Below are positions 35,501 through 42,200 of a stretch of DNA of 64,000 nucleotides, one piece after another (positions within the stretch are counted from its first letter, which is position 1; the number at the start of each line of letters is the position of its first letter). Both the position numbers and the translations under genes were made by a program. Below the pieces are notes generated by a model. The model searched no databases, was not told the origin of the DNA, and saw only the letters and a list, made by a program, of their open reading frames with translations. Source of the stretch: CAIZQW01 sp942493055 (lineage in GTDB: Bacteria; Verrucomicrobiota; Kiritimatiellia; RFP12; UBA1067); assembly GCA_942493055.1 (NCBI GenBank), contig OW818680.1, forward strand, positions 6,014,001 through 6,078,000, read 5' to 3'.

Positions 35501-35896
35501 AATGTGATGACGGGCGTGACGGATTATGAGATCTATGTGCAATGTATCGAGTTGAAAGGGATCAATACCACAGGTCTGATTACGTTGCGCATTCCCAAAG
35601 ATCCGCGCTGGGTGATGCTCCCGGGCTGGAATCCATCCTTTACGCAGTTGCCAGTGAGCGGTTTGCCGGTGCAAAACCCGCTCTGGACTCACACGGAAGA
35701 TGCTGACACCCACTTCTTTACGACAACGTCCACCATCACGGGCTCAACCCAGGCCACCTTCGGATTCCAGGCCAGGTGGAACGCCGGACAAACCCGTGGC
35801 AGTTACACCATCAGCGTGGCAATCGTTCCCGGAAGCGGCGGCGAGGACCGGATCAACAACAACAACGATTCTGAGACGGTGAACTACAGCTTTTAA
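23600..35896 (+). CDS. giant secreted SdrD-B repeat surface protein (4098 aa)
   Basis: ATG 23600 has a strong AGGAGG 6-7 nt upstream; a TTG at 23561 is rejected. A signal peptide (GVFALGVVCVQLAHA) is followed by a ~550-residue N-terminal domain (IIYFDQWEDGYE, VQVMMYAGDVGSN) often found ahead of SdrD-B domains. Next come a DUF11-like domain (SLTLVNDADADGQLGPGERV), three SdrD-B domains, and two copies of a module beginning with LSHTTG or LSHITG. Eight near-identical pairs of SdrD-B domains (221 aa each) span about residues 1709-3470, followed by more divergent SdrD-B domains and a C-terminal beta-rich region ending in NYSF. Asp/Asn/Gly-rich loops (DLNGNGQQDGG) suggest calcium binding. There is no LPXTG or PEP-CTERM anchor. 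Probably a cell-surface adhesin or scaffold. Confidence 0.9.
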   Translation: MTNMRCLFQSNRTVASNALKGVFALGVVCVQLAHAGTAPCMTFYVPFPEADALTALEAINANANAPITTYLSIAAVADNTIIYFDQWEDGYEKTHHLTSPIQSTTQIWGDGNPANGAPPGVPTDLINSGTVILLNNSVDPANPSALDYDARDKIVSTRVIAVTRTYWAAGSETLMAGSVETYDTSKWGTDYRVPVGQNIPDGASGNDGDHQMFAYTALSVMASEEGTTVYIDADSNGSYETTNTLNEGESVFVNGGVNVGARVTSTKPVQVMMYAGDVGSNYESRDSTLLPLSLWSNSYFTPVSTATGGTGTRVWLYNPGGTSITVNYRYRLGAATGVTTNSTTTVGANAYASVLLPDTAGAEFYTTGSPAPLFYAYSTTDSDNATTTGNQAFDWSYTLIPRQLLTPQVLVGVGMGRDPLSAVNPAENGNPIWVTTVGNGQSNATVYVDFNGDNQGSLTDSNGHHYDTNFVARELQPVKIYDPDGDQTAMLIYTLSTHVMLAAAWGQDPLTATAGEPGLDAGTAVPPVDVFDVSKSLTLVNDADADGQLGPGERVSYEINIGNTSRAPVPADVIVQDVLPEDTTYVAGSSYYRTGTNNAWVAISDDSSGTAFPLDGAGYRIYAAIPVDDFFTVRFQADVDTFGNLTPGRTSILNTGTVTAVVYNRKLPFQNETYLHGSLGDRVWNDANGNGDQDVGETGINGVIVYLDSNTNGVRDADERYATTAGNGIYLLTNALIEAGTHLVRIDLSTLASDFLQTYDIDGTNTAHAATVTLAAGQDRTDVDFGYRSPARVGDFVWVDTNLNGQQDLGEPGLPNVVVNLYTNNVLIATTTSSATGAYVFTNLLAGTYTVAFTPPVGYFFTASNVGNDASDSDPLPGTNRTAAVTLAGAQNETTIDAGFYQLASLSGAVRVDVDGDGVIDAEDTAGIAGVMISLLDSGSNVVATATTSGSGDYAFSNLTPGSYTVVQTLPSGFTNTVDVLAPNDLRIPLTLTSGQNSTGNLFYDTRTGSVTAQNKVLYLSDPSQALDRVDPVASGDTSAANTATLIPYSAGGVVVDAASSTLKALPLTALAYDASASIAANTASVTLSHTTGAGVDRLLLVGVSMRSGDQSVNSVTYNGLALTRVGEQSNGAATRMEMWQLINPPSGTYNVVATLSASGRAVVGATTFSGVDQTEPLGPFVSTTGTSAAPSVTVSSAAGEIVFDTVANAAGQTAMAPGAGQTERWDVDSGGFNAQDVRGGASTEAGAASVTMSWTAGNDDWAIGAVAVKPARVSLSHITGTGSDRLMLVGVSYEDDDRDGSAGDLSVTSVTYAGQVLTLVGTVNGTADETARIYSLLNPPSGTGTVVVAVGNPEAGDGMVVGVATFSGVDQTTPLGAFASSSGDASPASVTVASGVGEIVFDTFMLDDGDAIAGAGGGQTARWNLTQTGNVSGSGSTKAGAAPSTSMSWTFNTGVETWALGAVSVKPAIYGNPLATFTQSPAFELPFGLASGTTLLITNYVNVLSGTMPANPAITARLSADGSTFLTLSNPTYNSGNNTLVWSGSLGSTVAISPGQPLSLSVSNAQTGVEFQIRHDSSTYPSKIILPTASIIAVPSVAVYDAAYPGGTPVSTSPITSQRYVRFTVTDPFGAYDITGAGLDINGPGTAGDLNVALTDVQVVSSNAWSKTYEYVWPTIALSGSYSLTVTANEGTEGITASGATTEILYAASIGDFVWFDANNNGQQDGGETGLSNVVVRLYNTNNVVVGVTTSSVTGAYTFMNLVQGGYMVEYTPPAGYLFTTPNAGNDNTDSDPLAGTNRTAIVTLTASQDNVTVDAGFVSAASIAGFVRIDLNGNGVVESSDTNGIAGVTVQLLDAGSNVVATTTTAVNGSYSFSNLVPGTYTVRETDLGGWYSTTDVSAPNDNLIPVTLAVGQNSTGNIFHDTQRASIGDFVWNDLNGNGQQDGGAEAGGLSNVVVRLYNTNNVVVGVATSTVTGAYAFTSLAAGSYTVSFTPPANYLSTTSNVGNDATDSDPLPGTNRTAVVTLTSGEVDNTVDAGFYAAASIAGFVRIDLNGNGVAEAGDTNGIVGVTVQLLDAASNVVATATTAADGSYSFTNLRPGTYTVRETDLGGWYSTTDVSAPNDNLIPVTLAVGQNSTGNIFHDTQRASIGDFVWEDLNGDGQQDGGAEANGLSNVVVRLYNTNNVVVGVATSTVTGAYAFTSLAAGSYTVSFTPPANYLSTTSNVGNDATDSDPLPGTNRTAVVTLASGQADNSVDAGFYAAASIAGFVRIDLNGNGVAEAGDTNGIAGVTVELLDVASNVVATATTAADGSYSFTNLRPGTYTVRETDLGGWYSTLDATAPNDNLIPVTLAVGQNSTGNIFHDTQRATIGDFVWEDLNGDGQQDGGAEAGGLSNVVVRLYDSGGSVVGVATSTVTGAYAFTSLVAGSYTVSFTPPANYLSTTSNVGNDATDSDPLPGTNRTAVVTLASGQADNSVDAGFYAAASIAGFVRIDLNGNGVAEAGDTNGISGVTVELLDAVSNVVATATTAADGSYSFTNLRPGAYTVRETDLGGWYSTLDATAPNDNLIPVTLAVGQNSTGNIFHDTQRATIGDFVWEDLNGDGQQDGGAEAGGLSNVVVRLYDSGGSVVGVVTSTVTGAFAFTNLAAGSYTVSFSPPANYFSTTSNVGSDATDSDPLAGTNRTATVTLASGQIDNSVDAGFYAAASIAGFVRIDLNGNGVAEAGDTNGIAGVTVELLDAASNVVATATTAADGSYSFTNLRPGAYTVRETDLGGWYSTLDATAPNDNLIPVTLAVGQNSTGNIFHDTQRATIGDFVWEDLNGDGQQDGGAEAGGLSNVVVRLYDSGGSVVGVATSTVTGAYAFTSLAAGSYTVSFTPPANYLSTTSNVGSDATDSDPLPGTNRTAVVTLASGQADNSVDAGFYAAASIAGFVRIDLNGNGVAEAGDTNGIAGVTVELLDVASNVVATASTAADGSYGFVNLHPGSYTVRESDLGGWYSTTDVSAPNDNLIPVTLSIGQNSVGNIFHDTQRATIGDFVWEDLNGDGQQDGGAEAGGLSNVVVRLYDSGGSVVGVATSAVTGAYAFTSLAAGSYTVSFIAPANYLSTTSNVGSDATDSDPLAGTNRTAVVTLTSGQVDNSVDAGFYAAASIAGFARIDLNGNGVAEAGDTNGIAGVTVELLDAASNVVATATTAADGSYSFTNLRPGTYTVRETDLGGWYSTLDATAPNDNLIPVTLAIGQNSVGNIFHDTQRATIGDFVWEDLNGNGQQDGGEPGFSNVVVRLHDVNSIVLETATSDVSGAYAFSNLLTGSYTVSFTPPANYLCTTSNVGNDATDSDPLPGTNRTATVTLASGQIDNSVDAGFYAAASIAGFVRIDLNGNGVAEAGDTNGIVGVTVELLDAASNLVATASTAADGSYSFTSLRPGTYTVRETDLGGWYSTLDITAPNDNLIPVTLAVGQDSTGNNFDDAQPASLGDRVWNDLDGDGAQEAFEPGIANVRVYLDSNGSGAYNAGEPMATTAADGSYQISSLLAGSYTARVDVATLPAAMIQTYDLNGALDNSALVTLNSNQTRDDVDFGYRATAVYAIRGQVRDDYDLNGMFSDPDLPVAGVEVTLYTDPNGDGDPADGAAIVSTRTVSDGSYVFNNLLSGAYVVVETDPVYSVSTADKVDANDNRIPVLIVNADVLERDFLDAVDPSGYLYDVADGRIVPGGSVSVAGPGSYVLMDGSNGQYMFIATNNAPGTYTISVTPPPDYVLDLTRPAQAGSFDPTGGPDPTVLGSYESVTPQGFLVNYSAASNTYYYTFDLQPGDPPVINNNFPLKKIVLEVTGTVYYDLNRLTDNTVNGVGTDAGGLFANLVDPTTYMVIACVPVATNGTYRFTEAEGVLADTSYVVILTQTVQPVASVLTGATLPANWVSTGDHVGAGPGSDGMPDSWLQASTTADGVREVNFGIVSVPDITPVITATPNVMTGVTDYEIYVQCIELKGINTTGLITLRIPKDPRWVMLPGWNPSFTQLPVSGLPVQNPLWTHTEDADTHFFTTTSTITGSTQATFGFQARWNAGQTRGSYTISVAIVPGSGGEDRINNNNDSETVNYSF
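28726..34016 (+). repeat. 663-bp tandem repeat array inside giant gene 1
   Basis: Units begin near 28726, 29381, 30044, 30707, 31370, 32033, 32696 and 33359, mostly exactly 663 bp apart (221 codons). Each unit encodes one A-type domain (GDFVWEDLNGDGQQDGG) and one B-type domain (AGFVRIDLNGNGVAEAGDTN). The middle units are nearly identical in DNA; the first and last are more diverged, as expected from unequal crossing-over. Copy number is likely to vary between strains and may be collapsed in short-read assemblies. Confidence 0.92.
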
Positions 35897-35947
35897 TGCT
35901 ACGGGTGACTTGCGATCAGCACCATACGATTGAGAAAGAAGGAGACT

Positions 35948-38368
35948 ATGAAGAAACAACTTAAAAACTCGATACTTGCGTTAATGGGGGTGGCTGTGGC
36001 CATCTCGGCGACGTGCGTACACGCGCAATCGGGAAACTGGGATCCCTATGTGCACAGCGTGGTCATCGCTCAGGCGCCGCTGCTCCCGCTGGAGTTTTCA
36101 GGAACGGGTGTCGGCTCCCTTAAGCCAGGCAATAACGGAGGCGATGAACTTCCGCTCGGCAGTCTCCTGAATTCGAACGACCTGATGGTGGTCACCTTCT
36201 CCCTCGCGAACGGTGTGCCGAACGTAGCTGATCCGTCGAACGAAGCACAAGCCCTGAGCGCTCTTGGCGGACCCGGCAAGGTCTACTGGGACTGGACCTA
36301 CAACCCGGCTACTGTAACCTACCGCGGTGTCCAGAACAGGCCTATACCGGCTTACACAGCCGAGGAGGTGACTGTCCAGTACCGGGTGACGGTGAATACC
36401 TTTCAAAACGCCGCACCCAACACCTTCAACGGGCTCAACGTGAACATCTCACCCCCTGGCTACACGAATCCCCAGACGACCGACAACGATCAGGGCAGTT
36501 CCTACACCTACGTCGAGGCTCGTGATTTCGGTGATGCCCCGTCCAGCTACGGTACAGCCATGCACAACTTGGATCTCACGAAGGACGGGAGTGCTAGTCC
36601 GGGGCCCTACTATACAAGATTCTTCTGGCTTGGTTCGCATCTTGATGCAGAAACGAACAACGCCGCCTCAGTGAACGCAACGGGGGATGACAACCTTGCA
36701 ACGAACGGTCTGAACGGAGTCAATCAGGACGACGAAGATGGTGTCACTTTTCCTGTGATGGTCCCAGGGACGACAGTCAGCATTCCTGTGAACTGGACCT
36801 TCGCTACTGGATCGAAGCCCACTGTTAGCCAAAGAGAGTGGGGGTATTTGAGTGCCTGGATTGACTGGAATGGAGACGGCGTGTTCGATGATAGCGACGG
36901 AAGTCCTGAAGTTGTCTCCCATACGTGGGACTCTGATAATGCGGAGTGGCTGTACAAGCAGCGCAGAAGATCTACAGGTGTATCTAATCTTTCGGTCACC
37001 ATTCCGGCCAATGCGTTTGTGAATGGCCCCATATACGCGCGTTTCAGGGTTTCGACATTTGATAAACTCGCTTACAATAGCACAGCCTCCAACGGCGAGG
37101 TCGAGGACTACGAGATCACCCTTGAGGGTGAGCGATCAACCGTGGGCAACCGCGTGTGGGAGGATCTGGACGGTGACGGCGTGCAGGACACTGGGGAGTT
37201 AGGTGTGACCAATGTGACGGTCCGTCTGCTGGACGCCTCCAGCAACGTGCTGCATACGGCTATCACTGACGTGAACGGCGGATACAGCTTCACCAATCTG
37301 CAACCCGCTACGTATCTGGTCCAGGTGGTCCCGCCAGCGCAGTATATCTTCACCCTTCGCGACTCGCCGGCCACGAACGATCTGTTCGACAGCGATATGG
37401 ATGCAATGGGGCTCACGGTCCCATTTGCGCTCGCCTCCGGGGTGGCCGACCTTTCGAGGGACGCCGGACTGACCCTGCCGGCTCGTATATACGGACACGC
37501 CTTCCTGGATCTCAACACCAACCTTGTGCGTACGGTGATGGTCGACTATCCGATCGCCAGCATGACGGTGACGCTCTGGCGGGCCGGGGTGCAGATCGCC
37601 TCTAGCCTGACAGCCGCTGACGGTTCAGGGCAATATGCGTTCAACAACCTTATTGCAGGTGACTACATTGTCCGGTTTGGAGGTGACACGAATCAGCTCG
37701 AAGCCGTGCCCGTGATCCCCCCTGCCACGACCGATCCTGAGCGCAACCGCGCGGCCCTGGACGGCCTGAGCACCATCGCAATCTCGGTCACGGTGATCCC
37801 GGGTGAAGGCGTGATGACAGCGACTGAACCCAGGAACGCCGGGTTCATACGGCCGGAGCGTACACTTTCGGAGGCAGTTTCCATCCGCGCCTACGCATCC
37901 GCGGACGGCGTACGTGTCGAGTTCACGACCGCTGGTGAAGCGGGGTACGGGATGATCACCCTCTGGGTCTGGCTGGACGGCGCGTGGGTCGGGCTCGGCA
38001 GCACCCCCTCCATGGGTTTTGGCAGCAATACATACTCGTTTAATGCCCCTGGTCTGGAGGCTGGGAAAGCATACTACTTCAAGGTCGAGGATGAGGTCGG
38101 TTATCTCTATGATCTCTATGATGTCACCGTGCAGCCCTTCTCGATGGAGATGCAATTGATGGAGCGGGCTGGCGTGCGTCTCACCTGGAACAGCATTCCC
38201 GGAAGAACCTATAAGGTCTATACCACGACGCGTCTCGGCGACGCATGGACCTTCGTGGAGACGGTCTGGGCTGACAGCGAGTATGCATCTCTGGAGGTGA
38301 CAAGCAACCCGCAAGACCGGCAGCGCTTCTTCAAGATCGTGATGGTCCGTGATGAGGTCATTGAATAG
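35948..38368 (+). CDS. secreted GEVED/SdrD-B domain protein (806 aa)
   Basis: ATG 35948 follows AAGGAG. A signal peptide (SILALMGVAVAISATCVHAQ) leads into a ~150-aa N-terminal region. A GEVED-type domain comes next (DFGDAPSSYGTA at the start, SNGEVEDYEITL at the end, with AWIDWNGDGVFDD between), then an SdrD-B domain (NRVWEDLDGDGVQDTGE), a diverged one (YGHAFLDLNTN) and a C-terminal beta module ending RFFKIVMVRDEVIE. The last ~290 residues are almost identical to the end of the 2627-aa protein. It lies 51 nt after the 4098-aa gene and 13 nt before the PEP-CTERM gene, so one operon. Role: extracellular matrix or surface protein, inferred. Confidence 0.87.
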   Translation: MKKQLKNSILALMGVAVAISATCVHAQSGNWDPYVHSVVIAQAPLLPLEFSGTGVGSLKPGNNGGDELPLGSLLNSNDLMVVTFSLANGVPNVADPSNEAQALSALGGPGKVYWDWTYNPATVTYRGVQNRPIPAYTAEEVTVQYRVTVNTFQNAAPNTFNGLNVNISPPGYTNPQTTDNDQGSSYTYVEARDFGDAPSSYGTAMHNLDLTKDGSASPGPYYTRFFWLGSHLDAETNNAASVNATGDDNLATNGLNGVNQDDEDGVTFPVMVPGTTVSIPVNWTFATGSKPTVSQREWGYLSAWIDWNGDGVFDDSDGSPEVVSHTWDSDNAEWLYKQRRRSTGVSNLSVTIPANAFVNGPIYARFRVSTFDKLAYNSTASNGEVEDYEITLEGERSTVGNRVWEDLDGDGVQDTGELGVTNVTVRLLDASSNVLHTAITDVNGGYSFTNLQPATYLVQVVPPAQYIFTLRDSPATNDLFDSDMDAMGLTVPFALASGVADLSRDAGLTLPARIYGHAFLDLNTNLVRTVMVDYPIASMTVTLWRAGVQIASSLTAADGSGQYAFNNLIAGDYIVRFGGDTNQLEAVPVIPPATTDPERNRAALDGLSTIAISVTVIPGEGVMTATEPRNAGFIRPERTLSEAVSIRAYASADGVRVEFTTAGEAGYGMITLWVWLDGAWVGLGSTPSMGFGSNTYSFNAPGLEAGKAYYFKVEDEVGYLYDLYDVTVQPFSMEMQLMERAGVRLTWNSIPGRTYKVYTTTRLGDAWTFVETVWADSEYASLEVTSNPQDRQRFFKIVMVRDEVIE

Positions 38369-38963
38369 AGAAAGGGAACCCATGAAAAAAAGTATTAAAG
38401 CACTCTTCTTTCTTTTCGTATCGTGTCTGACGCTTTCCGTGCGCGCGGATGCGCTGGACAATGTCGTCATCGACGAATATGGCGTTGGAACGTGGGTGGA
38501 CACGGAGAACGTGCTCCATTCTTTTTCGGGCACCTTCATGGCCGACCCGTCAGGCGGCACGGCGAATGCCCTGGTTTACTCGACGCCGTTCACCTTCGCT
38601 GTCGAGGGCGACTACAAGCTTTATAATCCGAACACCTCGGAGTTAGTGGGAATTGTTCGTTTCTATGGCAACAACACCATGATCTTTTATGACAGCGATA
38701 TCGGCACGTTGCCCTCCCCTGCGGACGGTTCCGGGATGCCGGCTGTCTCCATGCTGCCGACGGTCTCGCTCTACCAGACGCTGCTCGGAGAACCCGTCAG
38801 CGAGACGGTTGTGACACCGATCAGCGGGATGGCCGGGTATGCGGGTCTGCAGCGCCAGTACACCTTCCTGAGCGTGATACCGGTCCCGGAGCCAGGGGCG
38901 CTATCCCTGCTGGCCTGCAGCGTCGCATTGCTGGCTCTCCGGCGCAAAAAGCCAGTTGGCTGA
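37487..38963 (+). repeat. 1477-bp duplicated segment, copy 1
   Basis: This stretch aligns without gaps (constant offset 8811) to 46298-47774. It covers the 3' end of the 806-aa gene and the whole PEP-CTERM gene. Only scattered substitutions separate the copies, and similarity stops at the PEP-CTERM stop codon. Confidence 0.93.
38382..38963 (+). CDS. PEP-CTERM sorting-domain protein, copy 1
   Basis: A 193-aa protein starting at ATG 38382 behind AAAGGGA; an earlier in-frame ATG at 38349 lies inside the preceding gene. A signal peptide (KALFFLFVSCLTLSVRA) is followed by a ~135-aa beta-rich domain of unknown function. The C-terminus has the full PEP-CTERM tripartite signal: VPEPGA, the hydrophobic helix LSLLACSVALLAL, and the basic tail RRKK. 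Such proteins are processed at the membrane by exosortase, which is not encoded in this window. Copy 2 differs by one signal-peptide residue (T to A) and a few silent changes. Confidence 0.92.
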   Translation: MKKSIKALFFLFVSCLTLSVRADALDNVVIDEYGVGTWVDTENVLHSFSGTFMADPSGGTANALVYSTPFTFAVEGDYKLYNPNTSELVGIVRFYGNNTMIFYDSDIGTLPSPADGSGMPAVSMLPTVSLYQTLLGEPVSETVVTPISGMAGYAGLQRQYTFLSVIPVPEPGALSLLACSVALLALRRKKPVG

Positions 38964-39098
38964 TATGATTTTTTTGTAGTGCCTTTAAACATGGGATATC
39001 CACTTGAGAACGTGCTAAGTGTTCGAGTTTGTTCACGCCAATCAAGTGGATCTACCTATAAAATATTTTCAAGTATTGACCAAAAACACATATTCGGA
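38964..39098. other. intergenic stretch with long-range stem (38998-39051)
   Basis: The gap behind PEP-CTERM copy 1 holds the perfect 10-bp inverted repeat ATCCACTTGA (38998-39007) / TCAAGTGGAT (39042-39051). The 34 nt between include a smaller GAAC/GTTC pairing. It could end transcription of the first unit, but no long T-run follows, so the terminator role is tentative. The remainder leads into promoter 2. Confidence 0.5.
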
Positions 39099-39127
39099 TT
39101 GACAATTGTGCGTTAAGTCTATAAATT
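39099..39127 (+). promoter_or_regulatory. sigma70-type promoter of giant surface gene 2
   Basis: TTGACA (39099-39104), 17 nt, TAAATT (39122-39127). It is the same architecture as at 23380-23408, showing that each giant gene has its own copy of the promoter. Confidence 0.85.
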
Positions 39128-39137
39128 ACCACATTTA

Positions 39138-39252
39138 GTAGGACTAAATGAATTTGATGGTTGAATCGCCTGACCAGATTATTGCTCTTTAAAGTACATC
39201 CTGAATGATCGTGAACTCAATGACATTACATTGAGCGTTTCTACTTGTAGAA
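39138..39252 (+). ncRNA. conserved 5' leader with two hairpins (copy 2)
   Basis: Box GTAGGACTAAATGAA (39138-39152), then hairpin CTCAATG-acatta-CATTGAG (39216-39235) and hairpin TTCTAC-TT-GTAGAA (39239-39252). Distances from the promoter match copy 1 to within 1 nt. In the second hairpin the copy-1 C/A position is a C-G pair here, so the stem is maintained. Confidence 0.6.
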
Positions 39253-39295
39253 GTTATGTTGAGAGTTGCTGGGGCGAAACGGCGAGGAGTGAATT

Positions 39296-42200
39296 ATGAA
39301 TATTAGATTGGCTTGCAGGATGCTCGTGTTAATGGCTGGGGTCATGCTCACGGGAGTGAGTTGGGCTGCAAACCCGAATGCCGGGTTGCGCATCGAAGTG
39401 ATTGCGGCACCCAACTTTGTGGTGGACTCCAATGTGGGCACGCCGGCCTCTAAAAGTCCGCGTTCCGCCTTTGTGGGTGCGCGGTTCTGGAATGATGGCA
39501 CGACCGTGATGAGCAATGCAGTCGTCTCCATCGGCGATTATAAAAACGGCGTTGGCAGCACGCCCGGTATTTATCCTTCACGTGTGAATCCAACGCCTGT
39601 GACGGGAACCTACTCGCTGACGCATGAGGGGGGAACCGCAGGGTTGTCAGATTCCGTCCGCTATCTTGGAAATATCAATCCTGGCGAGTATGTCATGGTC
39701 TACTGGCTGCTCAGCTATCCACTGATGGATCACACCGGCACCACGCCGGTCTTCGGCTCCGGGCCGGATCCCGCAGATGATCTTTGGCTGAATTATGATA
39801 TCTGGGGGACCGTCAAATCAGGTGCTGCTGAAATTACAGCTGCTCAGACCACGCGGGCGACCATGCGGAATGAGATTTCCGCCATGGCGAACAAAATTTT
39901 TCCAAACACGGCAAATCAAGTGCCGGATGAATATAAGGAGGCGCTGAACTTCTATGCGCCTGCGTGGACGAATGTCGCCAGTGATGGATCCGTAGGAACA
40001 GCGCTTGCCGCAGAGGGTATCTGGTATCAACTGGGAAATGTGGGACAGGGTTACGATTGCGACCATGATCTGATCCCGGATCATGATGCGTGGCTGCAAC
40101 CTGTGGGAGATCCTTCCCTCTTTGACATTGGTTCTTATCGTCTCGTAAAGACCCATACACTGCTGATTGTCAAGCTCAAGACAGGAGGCGAAAAGGTCAT
40201 CATGGCCGAGGACCAGCTCTATTTTAAAGATATACCCGAAAACACCGCTGTTCTGGGGTATGTGCGGTATGACTTTGTTCCGCTGAAGGCGGACAGTTCG
40301 AGCCAGCTTACGCCTTATCAGGAGGCTGCCTCCGGCTCAGAGAACGAGAAGTTTAATGGTGACTATGGCGTGACGCTGGGGAGTATCCCTAAACCGCCAC
40401 CACCAAGTGCTGACCTGACCAAGAGCACGACCGTGACCAACACGGTTCCGGGCGGCACCATCCCGTATACGGTCACCTATACCAATTCAGGGACGGTCAG
40501 TATGGGCAATGCTGAGCAAGGCGTGCCGCTGGTGGTTCAGGAGCAGATTCCTCTCGGGACGCGTTATGTCCAGAATTCCGCCTCAATCAGCAATGTGCTG
40601 GCCAGTGGTGTGAGCGGCTATACGATTTTCTACTCGACCAACAACGCGGTGAGCTGGCAGACGCAGGAGCCAGCAGCCTACACGAACGTGACCCATATCC
40701 AGTGGTGGTTGAACGATTCGTTGCCTTCGGGAGCTTCAGGCATTGTGCGTTTCTCGGTCACGGCGGATAATCCGTATCGCAGCGCCCCTCTCGTGGTGAA
40801 CACAGCCGGGTTGAGCATTGGAAGCGGGGTGCCCTTTAAGACAGCCACGGCCACGACGCGCATCAGCGGTAATAACTCCTTGGGGGACTTGGTCTGGAAC
40901 GACGATGGCGCAGGGGGCGGGCTCATTGGCAATCTGGTGAGGGACGGAACAGAGGCTGGGCTCTCGAATATCACGGTGAACCTGTACTATGACAGCAACA
41001 CCAACGGCGTGCTCGATGGCGTGGATCTCTTTATCGGCGCAACAACATCCGCCACCAATGGCGCGTATCTGTTTACGAATTTAGTGGACGGTGCCTATCT
41101 GGTGATTGTCGATGCTGCGGATGTTGATCTCCCCAGAGGCTATACCCTCACGACGCCTGGCAAATACAATGTCAGCCTGGATGCGGCACGGACAAATCCT
41201 AACCCTGTGAGCGTGCTCACAGCTGATTTTGGCTTTGCTCCGTCGCTCAGCATGACCAAGCAACTGACCAGCGTGGGCCCGGCATACGAAGGTAGGCCTG
41301 TGAATTACAGTATTACGGTGACCAACACGCTACCGGGGGATGGGATCGGTGGCGGGACTCCTGTCGTGTATGATGTTTGGGTTTCAGGGACTGATCTTTC
41401 GCAGACCGATGCCGGCTGGTCGACTCCAGCGAATGCGAACGGCAGACCTGATGGCTTAGTTTCAGCAAACCTCTTTGCTACTGCCTTAACAGATGAATTG
41501 GTTGTTACAAACTTTAATCTGGGGGTTACATCGGGTGCGATCACAAACGTCACACTCGTCCTGCCGATTCAAATCGTTTCGCCCCTCAAGGCCGGAAACG
41601 AATTTGAAGTTGCCCTCCTGACACAGGCCGGAACCGTCTTCTTTGCGAAGACGTATGCAGCTGAATTGCTGACAACACAAACGCTGACGATTGATGTGAC
41701 CACCAATCGTGTGTGGAGTTGGACGGATTTCAACTCGAGTGCCGTCCAGGTCCGATTTAATGCGAAAAAACAGGGTGGAGCTCCTGGAGGAAACTTAGGT
41801 GTGGACACGGTCGGGTTCCGTGTGACCAGTACTGCGACGTACGGCGGTTCCGCAACGACGACGACCCTCAATCCTGTGCCTGTCGTCGATACGTTTGATA
41901 CGCGGCTGTTGCAGTTCAGATCCTCCACGCCGCTGGCGTCCAGTGTGACCACCAACGGAAACACAGGGACCATTACGTGGAATAATGTTGGCCCGATCTA
42001 TCCGGGCGGCTCAAAGACACTCTCCTTGAACTTCACCGGGCTGGAACCCTTTAATAACACCTCGACGATTGTGACCAATACCGCCTCGATTACGAATGCG
42101 TTCTTCACCGGCGGCAGTCGGGCCAATGACGCCTTCAGCCAGGCGATTACGAATCTCGAGCCCACGGGCGTGATCGGTGACTATGTCTGGCGTGATTTGG

